A stretch of DNA of 64,000 bases from Streptomyces sp. DG2A-72. GTDB taxonomy: Bacteria; Actinomycetota; Actinomycetes; Streptomycetales; Streptomycetaceae. The notes beneath the pieces were generated by a model. It was not told the origin of the DNA and searched no databases. It worked only from the letters and a program-made list of their open reading frames with translations. The position numbers and the translations under genes were made by a program. Below are positions 7,511 through 18,000 of this stretch, in pieces; position 1 is the first letter of the stretch, and each line of letters opens with the position of its first letter. The stretch is from NCBI RefSeq assembly GCF_030499575.1, contig NZ_JASTLC010000001.1, positions 1,860,001 through 1,924,000 on the forward strand, read 5' to 3'.

Positions 7511-9057
7511 CACTCGTCTCCTTCCGCCGCGCGCTCGGCATCCGCCGTGGTCTGCGACCGACCGCCTGAGGGATCCTCCGCCGTCTGTTCCTCCCGGCGG
7601 GCCTGGGCCTCGGCCGCCAGGGCCGCCTCGTCCGCCGGCGGGATGCTGCTGGCCAGCGCGGTGAACGCGAGCCGCAGGTCCACGGTGCCGCCCTCGCCCT
7701 TCACCAGTGCGAGCGGGGCGTAGGAGCGGACGATGCCGGCCGGGGCCTTGAGGAGGGGGCGGCGGGCCTGGTCGGTGGGCCACTCGACGCTGCCCGTGGC
7801 GGTGCGGGCGGGGATGAGCCAGTGGTCACCGGTCGTGTACGTGGCGCCCTTGGCGAAGTAGACCTCGACCCCGTCCTCCAGGGGCAGCCACTCCCCCTCC
7901 TCGATCCGCACCGCGCCGCCCTTGAGGGCTGCCGTACGGCCCTTGCGCTTGGGGCCCTCGTGGTGGTCCCAGCGGCGCAGGAACGGGCCCAGGTGAGGCA
8001 ACCGCCCGACCTGCCCCTCCGGCTCGGCGGACAGCCTCACCCGGCGGCCCGGCAGGTCCAGTTCCTCGATGCGCAGCAGCGGCAGGGGTTCGAGGCGGGA
8101 GGCGTACGCGGTGTCGGTGAGCTCGACGTGGTCACCGACGTCGAGGTCCAGCTTCTCGTCGTGGCCGAGGGTCGCCAGCTGCACCCAGGTGCCGTCGAGT
8201 TCGTCGACCGGGAAGACCACGGAGCCGTTCTCGCGGGACCACTTGAACGTGGCGTCCTTGGCCTCGCCGCCCTCGTGGATCTCCACCCGGTACAGCTGGT
8301 TCTCCGGGCCGCGGTAGCGGGCGTCGGGCTTGACCAGGCACGGGTCCTCGTCGGCGTGGTCGGGCCGTTCGCTGCGGGCGGCGAGCCGGGCGGTGGGGGT
8401 GGACTGCTTCTGTGCCCAGCGGGTGAAGGCGGCCCGGACGTCCTCCTTCGGCGGGTTCGCGCCTTCGATCTCCAGCGCGGCCAGCGAGAGCGGCAGCACC
8501 TGCCAGACGACCTTCACGCGGGCGGCGGTGTCCGGCAGCGCCGTGCCGAGGGCGATCTCGCGCAGCGCCGGGTCCTCGGCGGCGCTGACCGCGCGCTCCC
8601 ACACCTTGAGATAGACGAGGAACGGCGACTGGGCGGGCGAGGGCAGCCGGTCGCCGGGCTTCTCCGGGTCACGGAAGCCGTCGGGCTGGTCCCAGTACGT
8701 CCAGTACGCGGGCGGCTGCGCGGTCTCCTGCTCCTCGGCGTCCTCGTCGGGGACGGGCGTGCCGGGCGCCGGGCGGTTCGCGTCGAGCAGGATGCCGTCG
8801 ACGTAGTAGCGGCCGCCGTGGATGTGCAGGGTGTCGATGTCGTGCTTGCCACCCACGTACTCGATCCGGAAGCCGGCGGCGTCGCGCGGACCGCCGTGCT
8901 GTCCGATCAGGTCGGCGGCGAAGGTGCGCGCCCGGTGGAGCTGGATCGCGGTCTGCTCGTTGGCGTCGGCGTCGAGCTGGACGCGGCCCTGCTGGGCGAT
9001 GACCGCGGAGTAGTGCCGCTCCGGGCGGAACGTGGAGCGGGAGAGGTCAGCGTGCAT
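7510..9057 (-). CDS. eCIS-associated DUF6519 protein
   Basis: A 515-residue protein opening with the signature of DUF6519 proteins: DLSR-TF-P-HYS, then QQGRVQLDADANEQ. This family is repeatedly found beside phage-tail-like injection genes, and its biochemical role is unknown. The rest is predicted mostly beta (short alternating hydrophobic strands, many Gly/Asp turns), with an acidic, disordered C-terminal 45 residues. No catalytic motif or membrane segment is seen. It follows the tail protein after 77 nt and overlaps the amidase start by one base. A surface, fibre or baseplate decoration role is plausible from position alone. ATG 9057 is the natural start. Confidence 0.75.
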   Translation of the reverse strand: MHADLSRSTFRPERHYSAVIAQQGRVQLDADANEQTAIQLHRARTFAADLIGQHGGPRDAAGFRIEYVGGKHDIDTLHIHGGRYYVDGILLDANRPAPGTPVPDEDAEEQETAQPPAYWTYWDQPDGFRDPEKPGDRLPSPAQSPFLVYLKVWERAVSAAEDPALREIALGTALPDTAARVKVVWQVLPLSLAALEIEGANPPKEDVRAAFTRWAQKQSTPTARLAARSERPDHADEDPCLVKPDARYRGPENQLYRVEIHEGGEAKDATFKWSRENGSVVFPVDELDGTWVQLATLGHDEKLDLDVGDHVELTDTAYASRLEPLPLLRIEELDLPGRRVRLSAEPEGQVGRLPHLGPFLRRWDHHEGPKRKGRTAALKGGAVRIEEGEWLPLEDGVEVYFAKGATYTTGDHWLIPARTATGSVEWPTDQARRPLLKAPAGIVRSYAPLALVKGEGGTVDLRLAFTALASSIPPADEAALAAEAQARREEQTAEDPSGGRSQTTADAERAAEGDE

Positions 9058-9112
9058 GAAGGGGGTCCCCCTGGTTCAGGAAAGTGCGGGTAGGGCGTAC
9101 GGCGGCACTGCT

Positions 9113-9158
9113 CATGTCACTGAGAAGATCCCGGTCATGTCACGAAGAAGATCCCGGC
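9113..9158 (-). repeat. 23-bp tandem duplication at the 3' end of the tail-protein gene
   Basis: Two adjacent 23-nt units (9113-9135 and 9136-9158) differ at two positions. The second unit encodes the last residues and stop of the tail protein (GIFFVT); the first is an untranslated copy that would read GIFSVT. It looks like a small tandem duplication over the gene end. Confidence 0.75.
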
Positions 9159-11291
9159 GTCCGTGCCCGCCGGCGTGTACTCCTGCAGCCGCGCGCGCAG
9201 ACCGTCCTCGCGCTGCGGCCGGTACAGGTCGTGGAAGGCGCCCAGCTCGGCGCCGTCGTCGGATCCGCGGCGGATCTCCTCGGGACCGCGGTCGGCCAAC
9301 TGGCCGTACCAGGGCGTCCCGTAGCGCACGGCGGCGAACAACGGCCGTACGGCTGTGCAGCGGTGACGTCGCGGGGTGCGCGAGCCGACGGGCACGGCCG
9401 AGTACCGCAGGCAGCCGATGCCGCGCCTGGCCACGTGCAGCTTCCCGGTGAGGACGGAGTTCTCGACGATCTCCACGGCGTGCGTGTGGATTTCGCCGAT
9501 CACCGTCGTCCGGTGCAGATGCAGCACGGCGTGGGCGTGGCGGCAGTCCGGGGCGGACAGGGCCTCGCGGTCGTCGCCGGTGGCGTCGAGGATGCTGTCG
9601 CGCAGGTGGATGTCGAGCGGTTCCTCCGTGACTTCGTCGCCGATGACCTCGATGGTGCCGAGGATGCTGTGCTCGACCTGGAGGCAGGCGGTGGTGCGTT
9701 CCAGGACGACGCTGGGTTCCTCGGGCGAGTGCGGCTCGCACTCCGGCTCCAGCGACCAGCCCGGCACCAGCGTGCAGTGGCGGACGACGACGGCGCCCAT
9801 CGGGCCGGTGACGTTGATGCCGCGGCCGGCGACGAGGAGCCCGTCGAGGACGAGGCGCGGACGCTCGTGCGGGGCGCAGTCCTCGGACACGGCACGGATG
9901 TTGAGGGCGTCCGGGCGGTTGCTGTACCAGTCGAGCAGCCGGATCACGGGTCGGGTGCCTTCGGCGGCCCGCAGTTCGAGGCGGTCGCCCGGGTCGAGGT
10001 CGAAGTCCAGCTGCTCCTGGTAGGCGCCGCTGTGCGTGATCTCGATGATGCCCTCGGGCCCGGTCCGGTCGGCCCGCCGGTCGTGCTGCCAGGCCCGGTA
10101 GGCGTCCATGATCTGCCGGTACGGCTGTCCGGGGCCGACCCGGTACGTCTCCGCGTCGGGGCGCGGCTCCCTGTCCCGCTCGTACTCGCCGCCGCCCATG
10201 TCGGCGCCGAACGCGTAGTGGTAGTCCACCCAGACGCCCTGCCGGGGCGCCGACCGGGCGCCGAACGCGATCCGGCCCAGCTCCGGGTCGACGGCCACCT
10301 GCCCGCGCTTGGGACGGTAGCGCCACTCGGACAGGTCGGCCACGACGATGTCCTGCGGCGGTACGGGCTTGTCCTCGCCGTCGCGCCGGACGACGAAGCT
10401 CTTGCCGGGGCCGTAGTAGTCGGCCAGCCGGTCGTGGAGCATGCGGCGGGTGATGAAGGCGGGCACGTTGTCGACCGCGGCGATGTGGGTGGGCGACGGC
10501 TCCGGGACGGGCTTGGTGACCAGGGGGCTGTCGTTGCCGAGGATCGAGAAGGTGTAGAGGCTGCGGGCGCGGTCGATGCAGTACGCCGGGGACGACGTCA
10601 GCGAGTATGCCTTGAGCCGCCACACGAACAGCCCCACGCCGGCCGGGGTCCAGCCGCCCTGCCGGTGGCGGGAGTCGGCGCTGCGGACGTCGACCGTACG
10701 GGCCGATGTGGCGAACGGGCCGCCCGCGAGGGCGAGTTCGGAGGAGTTCCGCAGGTCGACGAGGCGCCCTCGGACGGCTCGCTCGGCACCGCCGTACAGC
10801 TTCACGGGCTGGTTGTGAGCGACCATGCGGGACAGCTCGACGGCGCGCGCGGGCCAGCCGGTGATCTGCTCGGAGAGTTCCTCCAGGAGGTGGAGGGTGC
10901 CCTTGCGGCGGCGGTTGGCGACGGTCGCGGCCACGTCGGCGCGCGGGGCGACGGCCTCGGCGAGTGCCGCCCGTCCGCCCTCGTGCAGGCCCGTGGTGAG
11001 GACGCGTTCATAGCCGGGCAGGGTGCGGTAGCCGACGAGGTCGCCGAGGTACGGCAGCACCCAGGGCGCCGCGGTCTCCACGAACAGGTCCTCGTAGCCC
11101 TGCTCGACACCGTCGCGGACGCGGTCCAGCTGCTCGGTGATCACGGCGAGCAGCGCGCGCAGCGCCTCGCCCTCCTCGGCGTCCCGCAGCAGGTGCCAGC
11201 GGGGCAGCAGCGCGGCCAGCCCGTCGGGCTCCCTGGACGTCGCCGGGGCGGTCGTCGTCTCGAACTGGGCATCCGTCGAGTTAACGGCCAT
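9135..11291 (-). CDS. phage-tail-like protein (gpI-like N-terminus, beta-helix-like C-terminus)
   Basis: A 718-residue protein. The first ~120 residues (LLPRWHLLRDAEEG, then APWVLPYLGDLVGYRTL) resemble the tail protein I / baseplate-wedge family of P2-like tails. The C-terminal half (about 430-650) has repeated short strands ending in small hydrophobics (INVTGPMGAVVVRHC, IEVIGDE, IHLRDSILDATG, VEIVENSVLTGKL), typical of a right-handed parallel beta-helix. In AFP-type particles this position holds the fibre-network or fibre gene, so this is the best fibre candidate. No receptor-binding knob is recognisable. ATG 11291 is preferred over GTG 11294 because GGAGG lies 7 nt before it; it shares one base with the stop of the preceding J-type gene (TGATG). 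Confidence 0.75.
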   Translation of the reverse strand: MAVNSTDAQFETTTAPATSREPDGLAALLPRWHLLRDAEEGEALRALLAVITEQLDRVRDGVEQGYEDLFVETAAPWVLPYLGDLVGYRTLPGYERVLTTGLHEGGRAALAEAVAPRADVAATVANRRRKGTLHLLEELSEQITGWPARAVELSRMVAHNQPVKLYGGAERAVRGRLVDLRNSSELALAGGPFATSARTVDVRSADSRHRQGGWTPAGVGLFVWRLKAYSLTSSPAYCIDRARSLYTFSILGNDSPLVTKPVPEPSPTHIAAVDNVPAFITRRMLHDRLADYYGPGKSFVVRRDGEDKPVPPQDIVVADLSEWRYRPKRGQVAVDPELGRIAFGARSAPRQGVWVDYHYAFGADMGGGEYERDREPRPDAETYRVGPGQPYRQIMDAYRAWQHDRRADRTGPEGIIEITHSGAYQEQLDFDLDPGDRLELRAAEGTRPVIRLLDWYSNRPDALNIRAVSEDCAPHERPRLVLDGLLVAGRGINVTGPMGAVVVRHCTLVPGWSLEPECEPHSPEEPSVVLERTTACLQVEHSILGTIEVIGDEVTEEPLDIHLRDSILDATGDDREALSAPDCRHAHAVLHLHRTTVIGEIHTHAVEIVENSVLTGKLHVARRGIGCLRYSAVPVGSRTPRRHRCTAVRPLFAAVRYGTPWYGQLADRGPEEIRRGSDDGAELGAFHDLYRPQREDGLRARLQEYTPAGTDAGIFFVT

Positions 11292-14200
11292 CACTTGACC
11301 TCCGTCAGGATCAGGGTGTCCGCGGCCCTCGGCGACAGCAGCGCGAGCTGCGCCGGGCGGATACCGCGGAAGACGAACACCGGCCGGCCCTTCGGCAGGC
11401 GCCGGGTGTCGGTGATGTCGGGGTTGAGGCGCAGGAGTTCGGCGAGTGGGATGCCGTAGCGCGCCGCTATGGCACTCAGGGTCTCGCCGTCGTCGGCTCG
11501 GACGGTGTGGACCGTCTCGTCGTACGTCGCCGGGTGCGCCGGCACGCTCGTCCGCGGGGCGCCGGGGCGGGTGAGCAGCTCGGCGAGCCGGTCCGGGGTG
11601 GCGGACGCGGGGACGCCGGTGAAGACATCGACGTCCACGTAGTCGACGCCGGGCACGGTGTGCGCCGTGGCCAGGATGTCGGAGAGCCGGGCGGGCTGCG
11701 CCAACTCCCGCCCCTCGTAGCCGAGTCGGCGCAGCAGTGCCTGACGCAGGCGCGGCTCCACGATCTGCCAGGCGTGGTCGGGAGCGACCTTCACCTTGGC
11801 CGCGACGACGAGCAGGACCAGCTCGCGGACGTCGACGCGGACCGGCAGGCCCAGGTCGCCGTACTCGGTGAGGGCGGCCCGCAGTGGCTGGAGCGTCTCC
11901 TCGCCGAGCGGCACGTCGTCCGTGCCCGCGACCGTCACGTGCACGACGCGCCGCCGCCCGTCGAAGAGTTCCCGTGCGGCGGCCCGGCCGACGCCGGCGC
12001 GGGAGCGGGCGAAGTCCTCGTAGTCCGGCGTGGACACCAGCCGGTCCAGGGCCGAGACCGCGAGGGGGATCGTACGGCGGGTCAGGCCGGGCCCGTCCGC
12101 GTCCGAACCGCCGGTCGCGGGGCGGGGGTTGGTGACCGCGGTGACGCCGAGCGGCCGGGTGAGGGGCTGGGTGATGCGGTCGGCGGCGACGTTGGCGGCC
12201 TTGCCGGTGCCGAAGCGGTAGCGGGCGCGGACGTTCTCGTGGCCGCTGGGCAGGCGGGCGCCGTGGATGCCGTCGCCGAAGGAGACGGTGGTCCGGCCGT
12301 CCGCGGTGCTGCCGGTGATGTAGACCCGCTCGTTCGGGCCGCGTCCGGCGAGGCTGTCGACCTCGTGCCAGAGCACCCCGTCGATCCGGATCTCCAGCAC
12401 CGGCGTGGCGCCGAGGGGGTTGTCGTCGGCGAGCCAGGTGAGCGGGGTCTGCCAGAGCGCGAACGTCTGGTTCACCCGGTCCGAGTCGCCGCTGCCGATC
12501 GCCTCCTCGCGGCTCTCGCCGTGGGTGACCTCGACGACGTTGCCGAGGACGCGGACGGTCGCGCGCCGGTAGCGGTGGGCGAGGTCGGCGGTGAGGGTCA
12601 GCGCGGTGTGGACGTGGTCGCCGGGCAACTGCGGGTCCACGGCCGGGTCGGCCGCGGCGATGGTGACGACCTCGGTGGCGGTGACACCGGCCACGCCCGG
12701 GATGTCGGTGCGCTCGCCGGTGACGATCAGCGTGCGCCCCGGCTGCAACCCGTCGTACAACTGCGCGAGTTCGATCTCGTTGCCGTACACGTCCTCGGCG
12801 AGGGGCTCGTCGGCCAGGCGCAGTGGCTCTCCCGCGGCGTGCACGGTGGTGTCGCGGATGTGGGAGAGCAGGACGTCGAACTCGTCCAGCCAGGGGTCGG
12901 CGAGGGTGAGTTCGGTGCCGCGGCCGGTGATGCCGTAGTTGGTGTACGCGGCCGTGCGGACGGCGACCACCTGGGTGGTGACGAACGACAGCTTTTCGTC
13001 GCCGGGGAGGCCGCCCTCGGCGCCCTTCTTGGGGCGCTGGACGGCGACCCAGCTGCCGACCGTGATGCCGGTGTGGACGGAGTCGAGCTGCAGTACACGG
13101 CGGTTGATGGGCTGCGGCTTGCTGGCGATGACCACCTCGACGTTGGGCTCGGCGGTGCCCACCGTGTAGCGCACGCTCACCTCGTACTCACCGTGGGTGA
13201 ACTGCTCGCTGCCGCCCGGCCGCAGGGCGACCTCCTCGGCCGTGCCGTTGTTGATGCCGACGTGAACGAGGCCGTCGTTGTCGGGACGCGACACATGCAG
13301 GGTGCGCTCGGGCAGACCCGAGTGCATCCGGACGGTGACGCCCGGCTCCTGGGAGTCGGCGGGCCGGCGGTTGAGCCAGTTCAGGTCCCTGTCCTGCCCG
13401 GCGCGGACCCTCAGCTCGACCTGCCCCGGGCCCAGCGGGAAGTTCACGAACTGCGGCACGGGCAAATTCTCGGCACGCTGATCGGAGCTGCTGCCCTCGA
13501 CGTACTGGAACTCCCCCCGGACCGGCACCTTCCCCGCCGTGTCGTACACGATGCGCAGGCTGGTCAGCGCCGCCCCGGTGAGCGGCCAGTCCGCCGTACG
13601 GATCACCCGCCCCCGCTCGTCCTGCACCGGCTTGAGCGGAGCCGTGGCGCCGAAGGGGGCCGCGGTGACGCGCATGACGAGGAGGTCGCGGAGGAGTTGG
13701 GGCGTGCCGTGGACGGCGGCGGTGCGCCAGGCCGGATAGAGACCGGGGTTGAGCGCGGAGAGCAGCCGGGCAGGGTCGGCGGCTTGGCGTTGGGCACTGC
13801 TGTGGGCCGGGGCGGCGGGACGCAGGGCGGGCAGTACGGCGCTCAGGGCTTTCAGAGCGGCGGCACGAGAATCGCCCTCAAGGGGCGCGGGGCTGTATCG
13901 ATATGCGGCTCCGCCGCGGGGCGCGACCAGCCCAGACGGCGCCGCACCCGCCAAACCACCCGACTCAACCGTCTGCGCAGGCGCCAACTCCAAGGCCCGC
14001 TCACCAAGTTCCGCGAGCACCGCCTCCAACTGAGCAAACCACTCCGCCACGTCCTCATACGGCGTAGCCAGAACCTGCGCCTCACCAAGCCTCGCAACCG
14101 GCTCAACAAGCCGCCCCGCGAGCTGTTCCGGCGTCTTCACATCACCCAGACCCGCCCGCAACGGCGCAAGAACCTGATCCTCGAAGTCCTCGATCAGCCG

Positions 14201-15076
14201 ACTGACCGGACGCGGATTGGGAACCTCCGGAGTAGGCGGCTCATCACCGGGCTCGCCCGGCCCGGCAGGCTCAGCGGTCCACCGCCGTACCTCGTCCACA
14301 AGTTCCTTCAGCGTCGGCGGCGCCGACTTCGGCAGCGAGATCGCGGTGATCTCGTCGTCCCGGTCGACCCGCGTCTTGGCGACCGGCAGCAACGTCCGCT
14401 CCCCGCCCGCCCGTTCACCGAACACGAACAGCAACTGGTCTCCGGTCCGGAGGGAGTTCCCCGTGCCCTCGACGAACAACTCCGACCGGCGCTCCAGATC
14501 CGCTGGGGTCACCAGCGACGGCCGACGCCGACGTACCTTCAGCTCGTTCCAGTCCCAGCGCGCCACCAGATCACGGCTGGTCTCAAACGTCTGGGACTGC
14601 TCGTCGGCGGACGCCGGCACGCTGTGGCTGCGCGCGCCGCGCGGGATGACCGCCGGCAGCGTCTCGGCGCGCGGGTCGCGCTCCAAGGTGTAGGCGACGT
14701 GGGTGGCCGCCGCGACGCCGGGGCGCGGACGGTGGCCGACGAGCCGCCCGAGCAGCACCAGCGACCGGTGCTCGTTCGCCGTACGGACATACGCCTCGTC
14801 GGCGATCCGCTCCGAGTGGAAGGTGAGCAGGTCGCCCAGGACGGCGGTGGCGTCGAGCAGGCCGATCGCCGGGTCGTCGGGGGTGCGGACGGTCAAGCCG
14901 TCGAGCGCCGGGTACGCGGGTGAGGCGAGCCGGTCGAGCAGGGCGGCCAGGAAGGAGCCGTACTCGCCGACGCGGTAGTCCAGCGCGGTGCGGCCGGGTG
15001 GGTTGTGGAGCGGGGCGGGGGCTAGGCGCTCGTCGTGGCCGCCGCATGCGCCGCCGCAGGAGCACGCGTCGCTCAT
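11291..15076 (-). CDS. second J-type baseplate protein (Afp12-like) with C-terminal LysM
   Basis: A 1,261-residue baseplate wedge protein of the gpJ/gp6 superfamily. Such proteins form the ring joining hub to sheath and triggering contraction. It shares with the preceding gene the pattern GDQLLFVFGE, NERVYITGS, TTVSFGDGIHGARLPSG and a C-terminal SALDRLVSTPDYEDFARS block. Residues about 1190-1240 form a LysM module (DDGETLSAIAARYGIP), unusual at this place. An N-terminal Cys cluster (CSCGGACGG) is also present. ATG 15076 overlaps the previous stop by 4 nt (ATGA). Oddity: residues about 382-399 are encoded by a copy of the dispersed palindromic repeat (13,880-13,932), inserted in frame in what looks like a linker. 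Confidence 0.88.
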   Translation of the reverse strand: MSDACSCGGACGGHDERLAPAPLHNPPGRTALDYRVGEYGSFLAALLDRLASPAYPALDGLTVRTPDDPAIGLLDATAVLGDLLTFHSERIADEAYVRTANEHRSLVLLGRLVGHRPRPGVAAATHVAYTLERDPRAETLPAVIPRGARSHSVPASADEQSQTFETSRDLVARWDWNELKVRRRRPSLVTPADLERRSELFVEGTGNSLRTGDQLLFVFGERAGGERTLLPVAKTRVDRDDEITAISLPKSAPPTLKELVDEVRRWTAEPAGPGEPGDEPPTPEVPNPRPVSRLIEDFEDQVLAPLRAGLGDVKTPEQLAGRLVEPVARLGEAQVLATPYEDVAEWFAQLEAVLAELGERALELAPAQTVESGGLAGAAPSGLVAPRGGAAYRYSPAPLEGDSRAAALKALSAVLPALRPAAPAHSSAQRQAADPARLLSALNPGLYPAWRTAAVHGTPQLLRDLLVMRVTAAPFGATAPLKPVQDERGRVIRTADWPLTGAALTSLRIVYDTAGKVPVRGEFQYVEGSSSDQRAENLPVPQFVNFPLGPGQVELRVRAGQDRDLNWLNRRPADSQEPGVTVRMHSGLPERTLHVSRPDNDGLVHVGINNGTAEEVALRPGGSEQFTHGEYEVSVRYTVGTAEPNVEVVIASKPQPINRRVLQLDSVHTGITVGSWVAVQRPKKGAEGGLPGDEKLSFVTTQVVAVRTAAYTNYGITGRGTELTLADPWLDEFDVLLSHIRDTTVHAAGEPLRLADEPLAEDVYGNEIELAQLYDGLQPGRTLIVTGERTDIPGVAGVTATEVVTIAAADPAVDPQLPGDHVHTALTLTADLAHRYRRATVRVLGNVVEVTHGESREEAIGSGDSDRVNQTFALWQTPLTWLADDNPLGATPVLEIRIDGVLWHEVDSLAGRGPNERVYITGSTADGRTTVSFGDGIHGARLPSGHENVRARYRFGTGKAANVAADRITQPLTRPLGVTAVTNPRPATGGSDADGPGLTRRTIPLAVSALDRLVSTPDYEDFARSRAGVGRAAARELFDGRRRVVHVTVAGTDDVPLGEETLQPLRAALTEYGDLGLPVRVDVRELVLLVVAAKVKVAPDHAWQIVEPRLRQALLRRLGYEGRELAQPARLSDILATAHTVPGVDYVDVDVFTGVPASATPDRLAELLTRPGAPRTSVPAHPATYDETVHTVRADDGETLSAIAARYGIPLAELLRLNPDITDTRRLPKGRPVFVFRGIRPAQLALLSPRAADTLILTEVK
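13880..13932 (+). repeat. dispersed palindromic repeat inside a baseplate gene
   Basis: These 53 nt match positions 41,562-41,615 with a single one-base length difference. A related copy is at 6,531-6,600 in the other orientation. Here the repeat is read antisense and in frame within the J-type gene, giving a peptide containing VAPRGGAAYRYSPAPL. It lacks the second half of the GC hairpin seen in the intergenic copies. Confidence 0.9.
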
Positions 15077-18000
15077 CGGGCACCTCCCAGGGATATCGCC
15101 AGCAGGCCGTTCTCCGGCCGGTCCGGGTCGTTGTCGCAGGTGGCGATCTCCAGCGGGCCGAGCCGCAGCACGCCGTCCTCCCTCTCTCCTCGGTCCTGTT
15201 CGAACAGCCGCCGCAGCCGGGTCACCCGGACGCTCTCCACGCCCGCGACCGCGGCGGCCACGGCGACCAGACGGCTGAGCCGGACGGGTTCGCCGAAGCT
15301 GAGCGCGTCGGGGTGGAAGAAGCCGTTGCGGCCGCTGCCCAGCACCCGGTACAGCTCGGCCAGGATCTGGCCGTGCTGGTGACCGGGCTTGGCACACACG
15401 GTCAGCACGATGTCGAGCGGGACCAGCCGGGCCGGGCCGACCACGAGGTCGTGACCGATGCGCCGGTACGGCTCCAGGGCCTGCTCGACCGAGGCGAGCA
15501 GCGTGGCCAGCGGGGCGCCGGTGCCGTAGGCGTCGATCGCGATGTGTGCCTCCTGGAGGCTGCCGGTCCAGCGGATCTCCGCTGCGGCCCGCTGCACGCC
15601 GGGCAGGGCGGAGGCGAGGGCCGCGTAGTCCTCGGCGGTGACCGCGCGCAGCCGGGTGCGGCGCAGGTCGAGCGGGGCCAACTGGCGTGCCTGCTCGACG
15701 GGTTCGGGTTCCGTGCCGCCGGTGGCGGGCAGCGGGTTGCGGACCACGGCGGCCGGTGGCGGCTCGCAGTCGTCCTGGACGACGAGGTGGTTGACGGCCT
15801 CCGCGCCGACGTTGCCCGCGGTGCCGCCGCCGAGCCGGTAGTGCAGGGCGAGGCGCGATCCGGGGGTCGGCCTGGCCCCGTGCCGTCCGTCGCCGAAGCG
15901 CAGCGCGATACGGCCGTCGTCCTCCAGTTCGCCGACGAAGTGCCGGTCGCGGGAGCCACTGTCGAGCAGATCGCGGCGCGGCTCCCAGACGGTGTCGTCG
16001 CCTTCGAGGGCTCGTACGGCGGGCAGCGCGCGGCGCGGATCCTGCGCGAGCCCGGCGGTCGCGGAGCCACGGAGCACCGGCTCGTCGGGGTGGAGTCCGG
16101 CCGCGTACGACGGTCCCCAACTGTGCGCGATCTCCCAGGCGATGTGGCCGTCGAGGACCGTGCCCGCACGGGCCCGTGCCGCGAGCACCTCGACGCGCTG
16201 CAGCTTGGCGTCGAGCAACTGGTCGCTGCGGTACAGCAGTTCCCGCAGGGCCCGGACCGGATGCAGGCGGAGTTCCAGGCGCTCGAGGATCTTCAAGCCG
16301 TAGACGACGGCGAGTTCGGCGATCTCCGCGTCGCCGAGCCCGTCCCGGTCCCGGGCGCTGCGCCACAGTTCGACGAGCCGCTGCCGTATCCGCCCGGGGA
16401 TGGCGGCGATCCGCTCCGCCTGGCCCGCGGACACGGTCCGCGGGTCGGGGAAGGGGACGGCCTGGGTGACGGGCGTACGGCCCAGGACGGGCCGGAAGCG
16501 GGGCCGGATCCCCGGGTAGACGGACTGGGCGAGCAGGGTGCGCAGGGCGGCGGCCTGGGCGTACGCGGTGCCGGGGACTACGCGCTCGTGCCGCTGCCCC
16601 GCCCGTTCCAGGCCGAGTCCGGCGCGTACGGTCGTGGCCTCGCCGACCACCTCGAACAGTTCGCGGACGTCGTCGGGCGTGAGCGCCTGGCCCTCTTCCG
16701 TCTTGTCCGTGAGGGAGTTGATGAGCCGCGCGGGCGCGTTGCCCTCCTCGCGGTCGTGGCAGCCGAAGGCCGGGGGGTCGCAGGGGGCGACCACGGCGGG
16801 CTCCTGGGGCACGGTGACGGTCTCGGGGAGCCCGGTCAGGGAGCGGCCGTGATCGACGAGGACGACATTGCCGCGGGCGAGGCTCACGTCCTCGACGGGC
16901 AGGCAGTCCCGGCCGCCGCGCGTGGTGAGGCAGAGCGAGAAGCGCAGGGCGTCCTCGGTGGCCCAGGTGACCTCCAGGACCGGCTGGTCCTCGATGCGGT
17001 CGACGGCCGGGGTGACGGAGGTGAGGCGTACGGCCTGGCGGTGGGCCGGGTCCTGGTCGCCGGGGGTGCCGGTGCGCGGGCCCTTCACTTCCTCCAGGAT
17101 CAGCAAGTCACCCGGTTTCAGGTCCAGTTGGCGGTCCCGGCAGGTCTCCGGGTCCTGCCACTCGTCCCTGAGCGTGGCCGACGTGGCGCCCTTGGGCAGG
17201 GTGCACACCTCGCCGCCCCAGGTCCACAGGCGGATCGCGTTGTGCGCTACCCGCAGCTCCAGCGGGTCGGCGGTGACGACCGGTTCGAAGACCTCCACCG
17301 AGCCGCGTTCGTCGAGGTCGCCGAGGTCGGCCTCGCCGATGACCGTGCCGGGCTCGGGCCGGTCGTGCGGGTCGAGGGTGCGGACGTCGACGGAGGCGAA
17401 GCGGTAGGTGCCCGGGGCGAGCGTGTGGTCGCCCGCGGTCTCCACGGCGACGTAGGCGCGGGCCGTGCAGCCGTCGTGCATCGCGTAGTCGATGAGGCGG
17501 ACATGGCGGCGTACGGAGACCCGGCGGCGCGCGGTGTCGAGATAGGCCTCGGTGGCGACCGCGTCCTGCTGGTAGCTGATCTGGTCGCCGGTGTACGCGA
17601 GCAGCTCGACGAGGGTCATGCCGAGGTCGGCGGGGTTGCGCTCGACCCAGTCGGGGGTGGTGAGGGCGAGCCGGTCGAGGAGGAGCTTGCGGATGGTGTC
17701 GTAGTCGCGGGCCGTGTAGTCGACGACGGGGGCGTCCGGGAAGTCCGGGGTCTCGTCGCCGTCTTCCTTGCAGTCGAAGGGAGTTGGGCAGTCGGGCCGG
17801 AAGGAGAAGGCCGCGCTGTGGTAGCGCTGGTCGAAGCCGCGGTACGGCTCCGTGCCCGGGCGGCCGTACGGGTCCGTCTCCACGAGGGCGAACCGGTAGC
17901 GGGAGGTGTCGCCGGCCCGGTCGAGGGTGACGTAGAGCCGGTCGTCGAGCTCGGGGTCCTCCTCGCGTTCGACGCTGACGTCGACGGCGGTGATCCCGGT

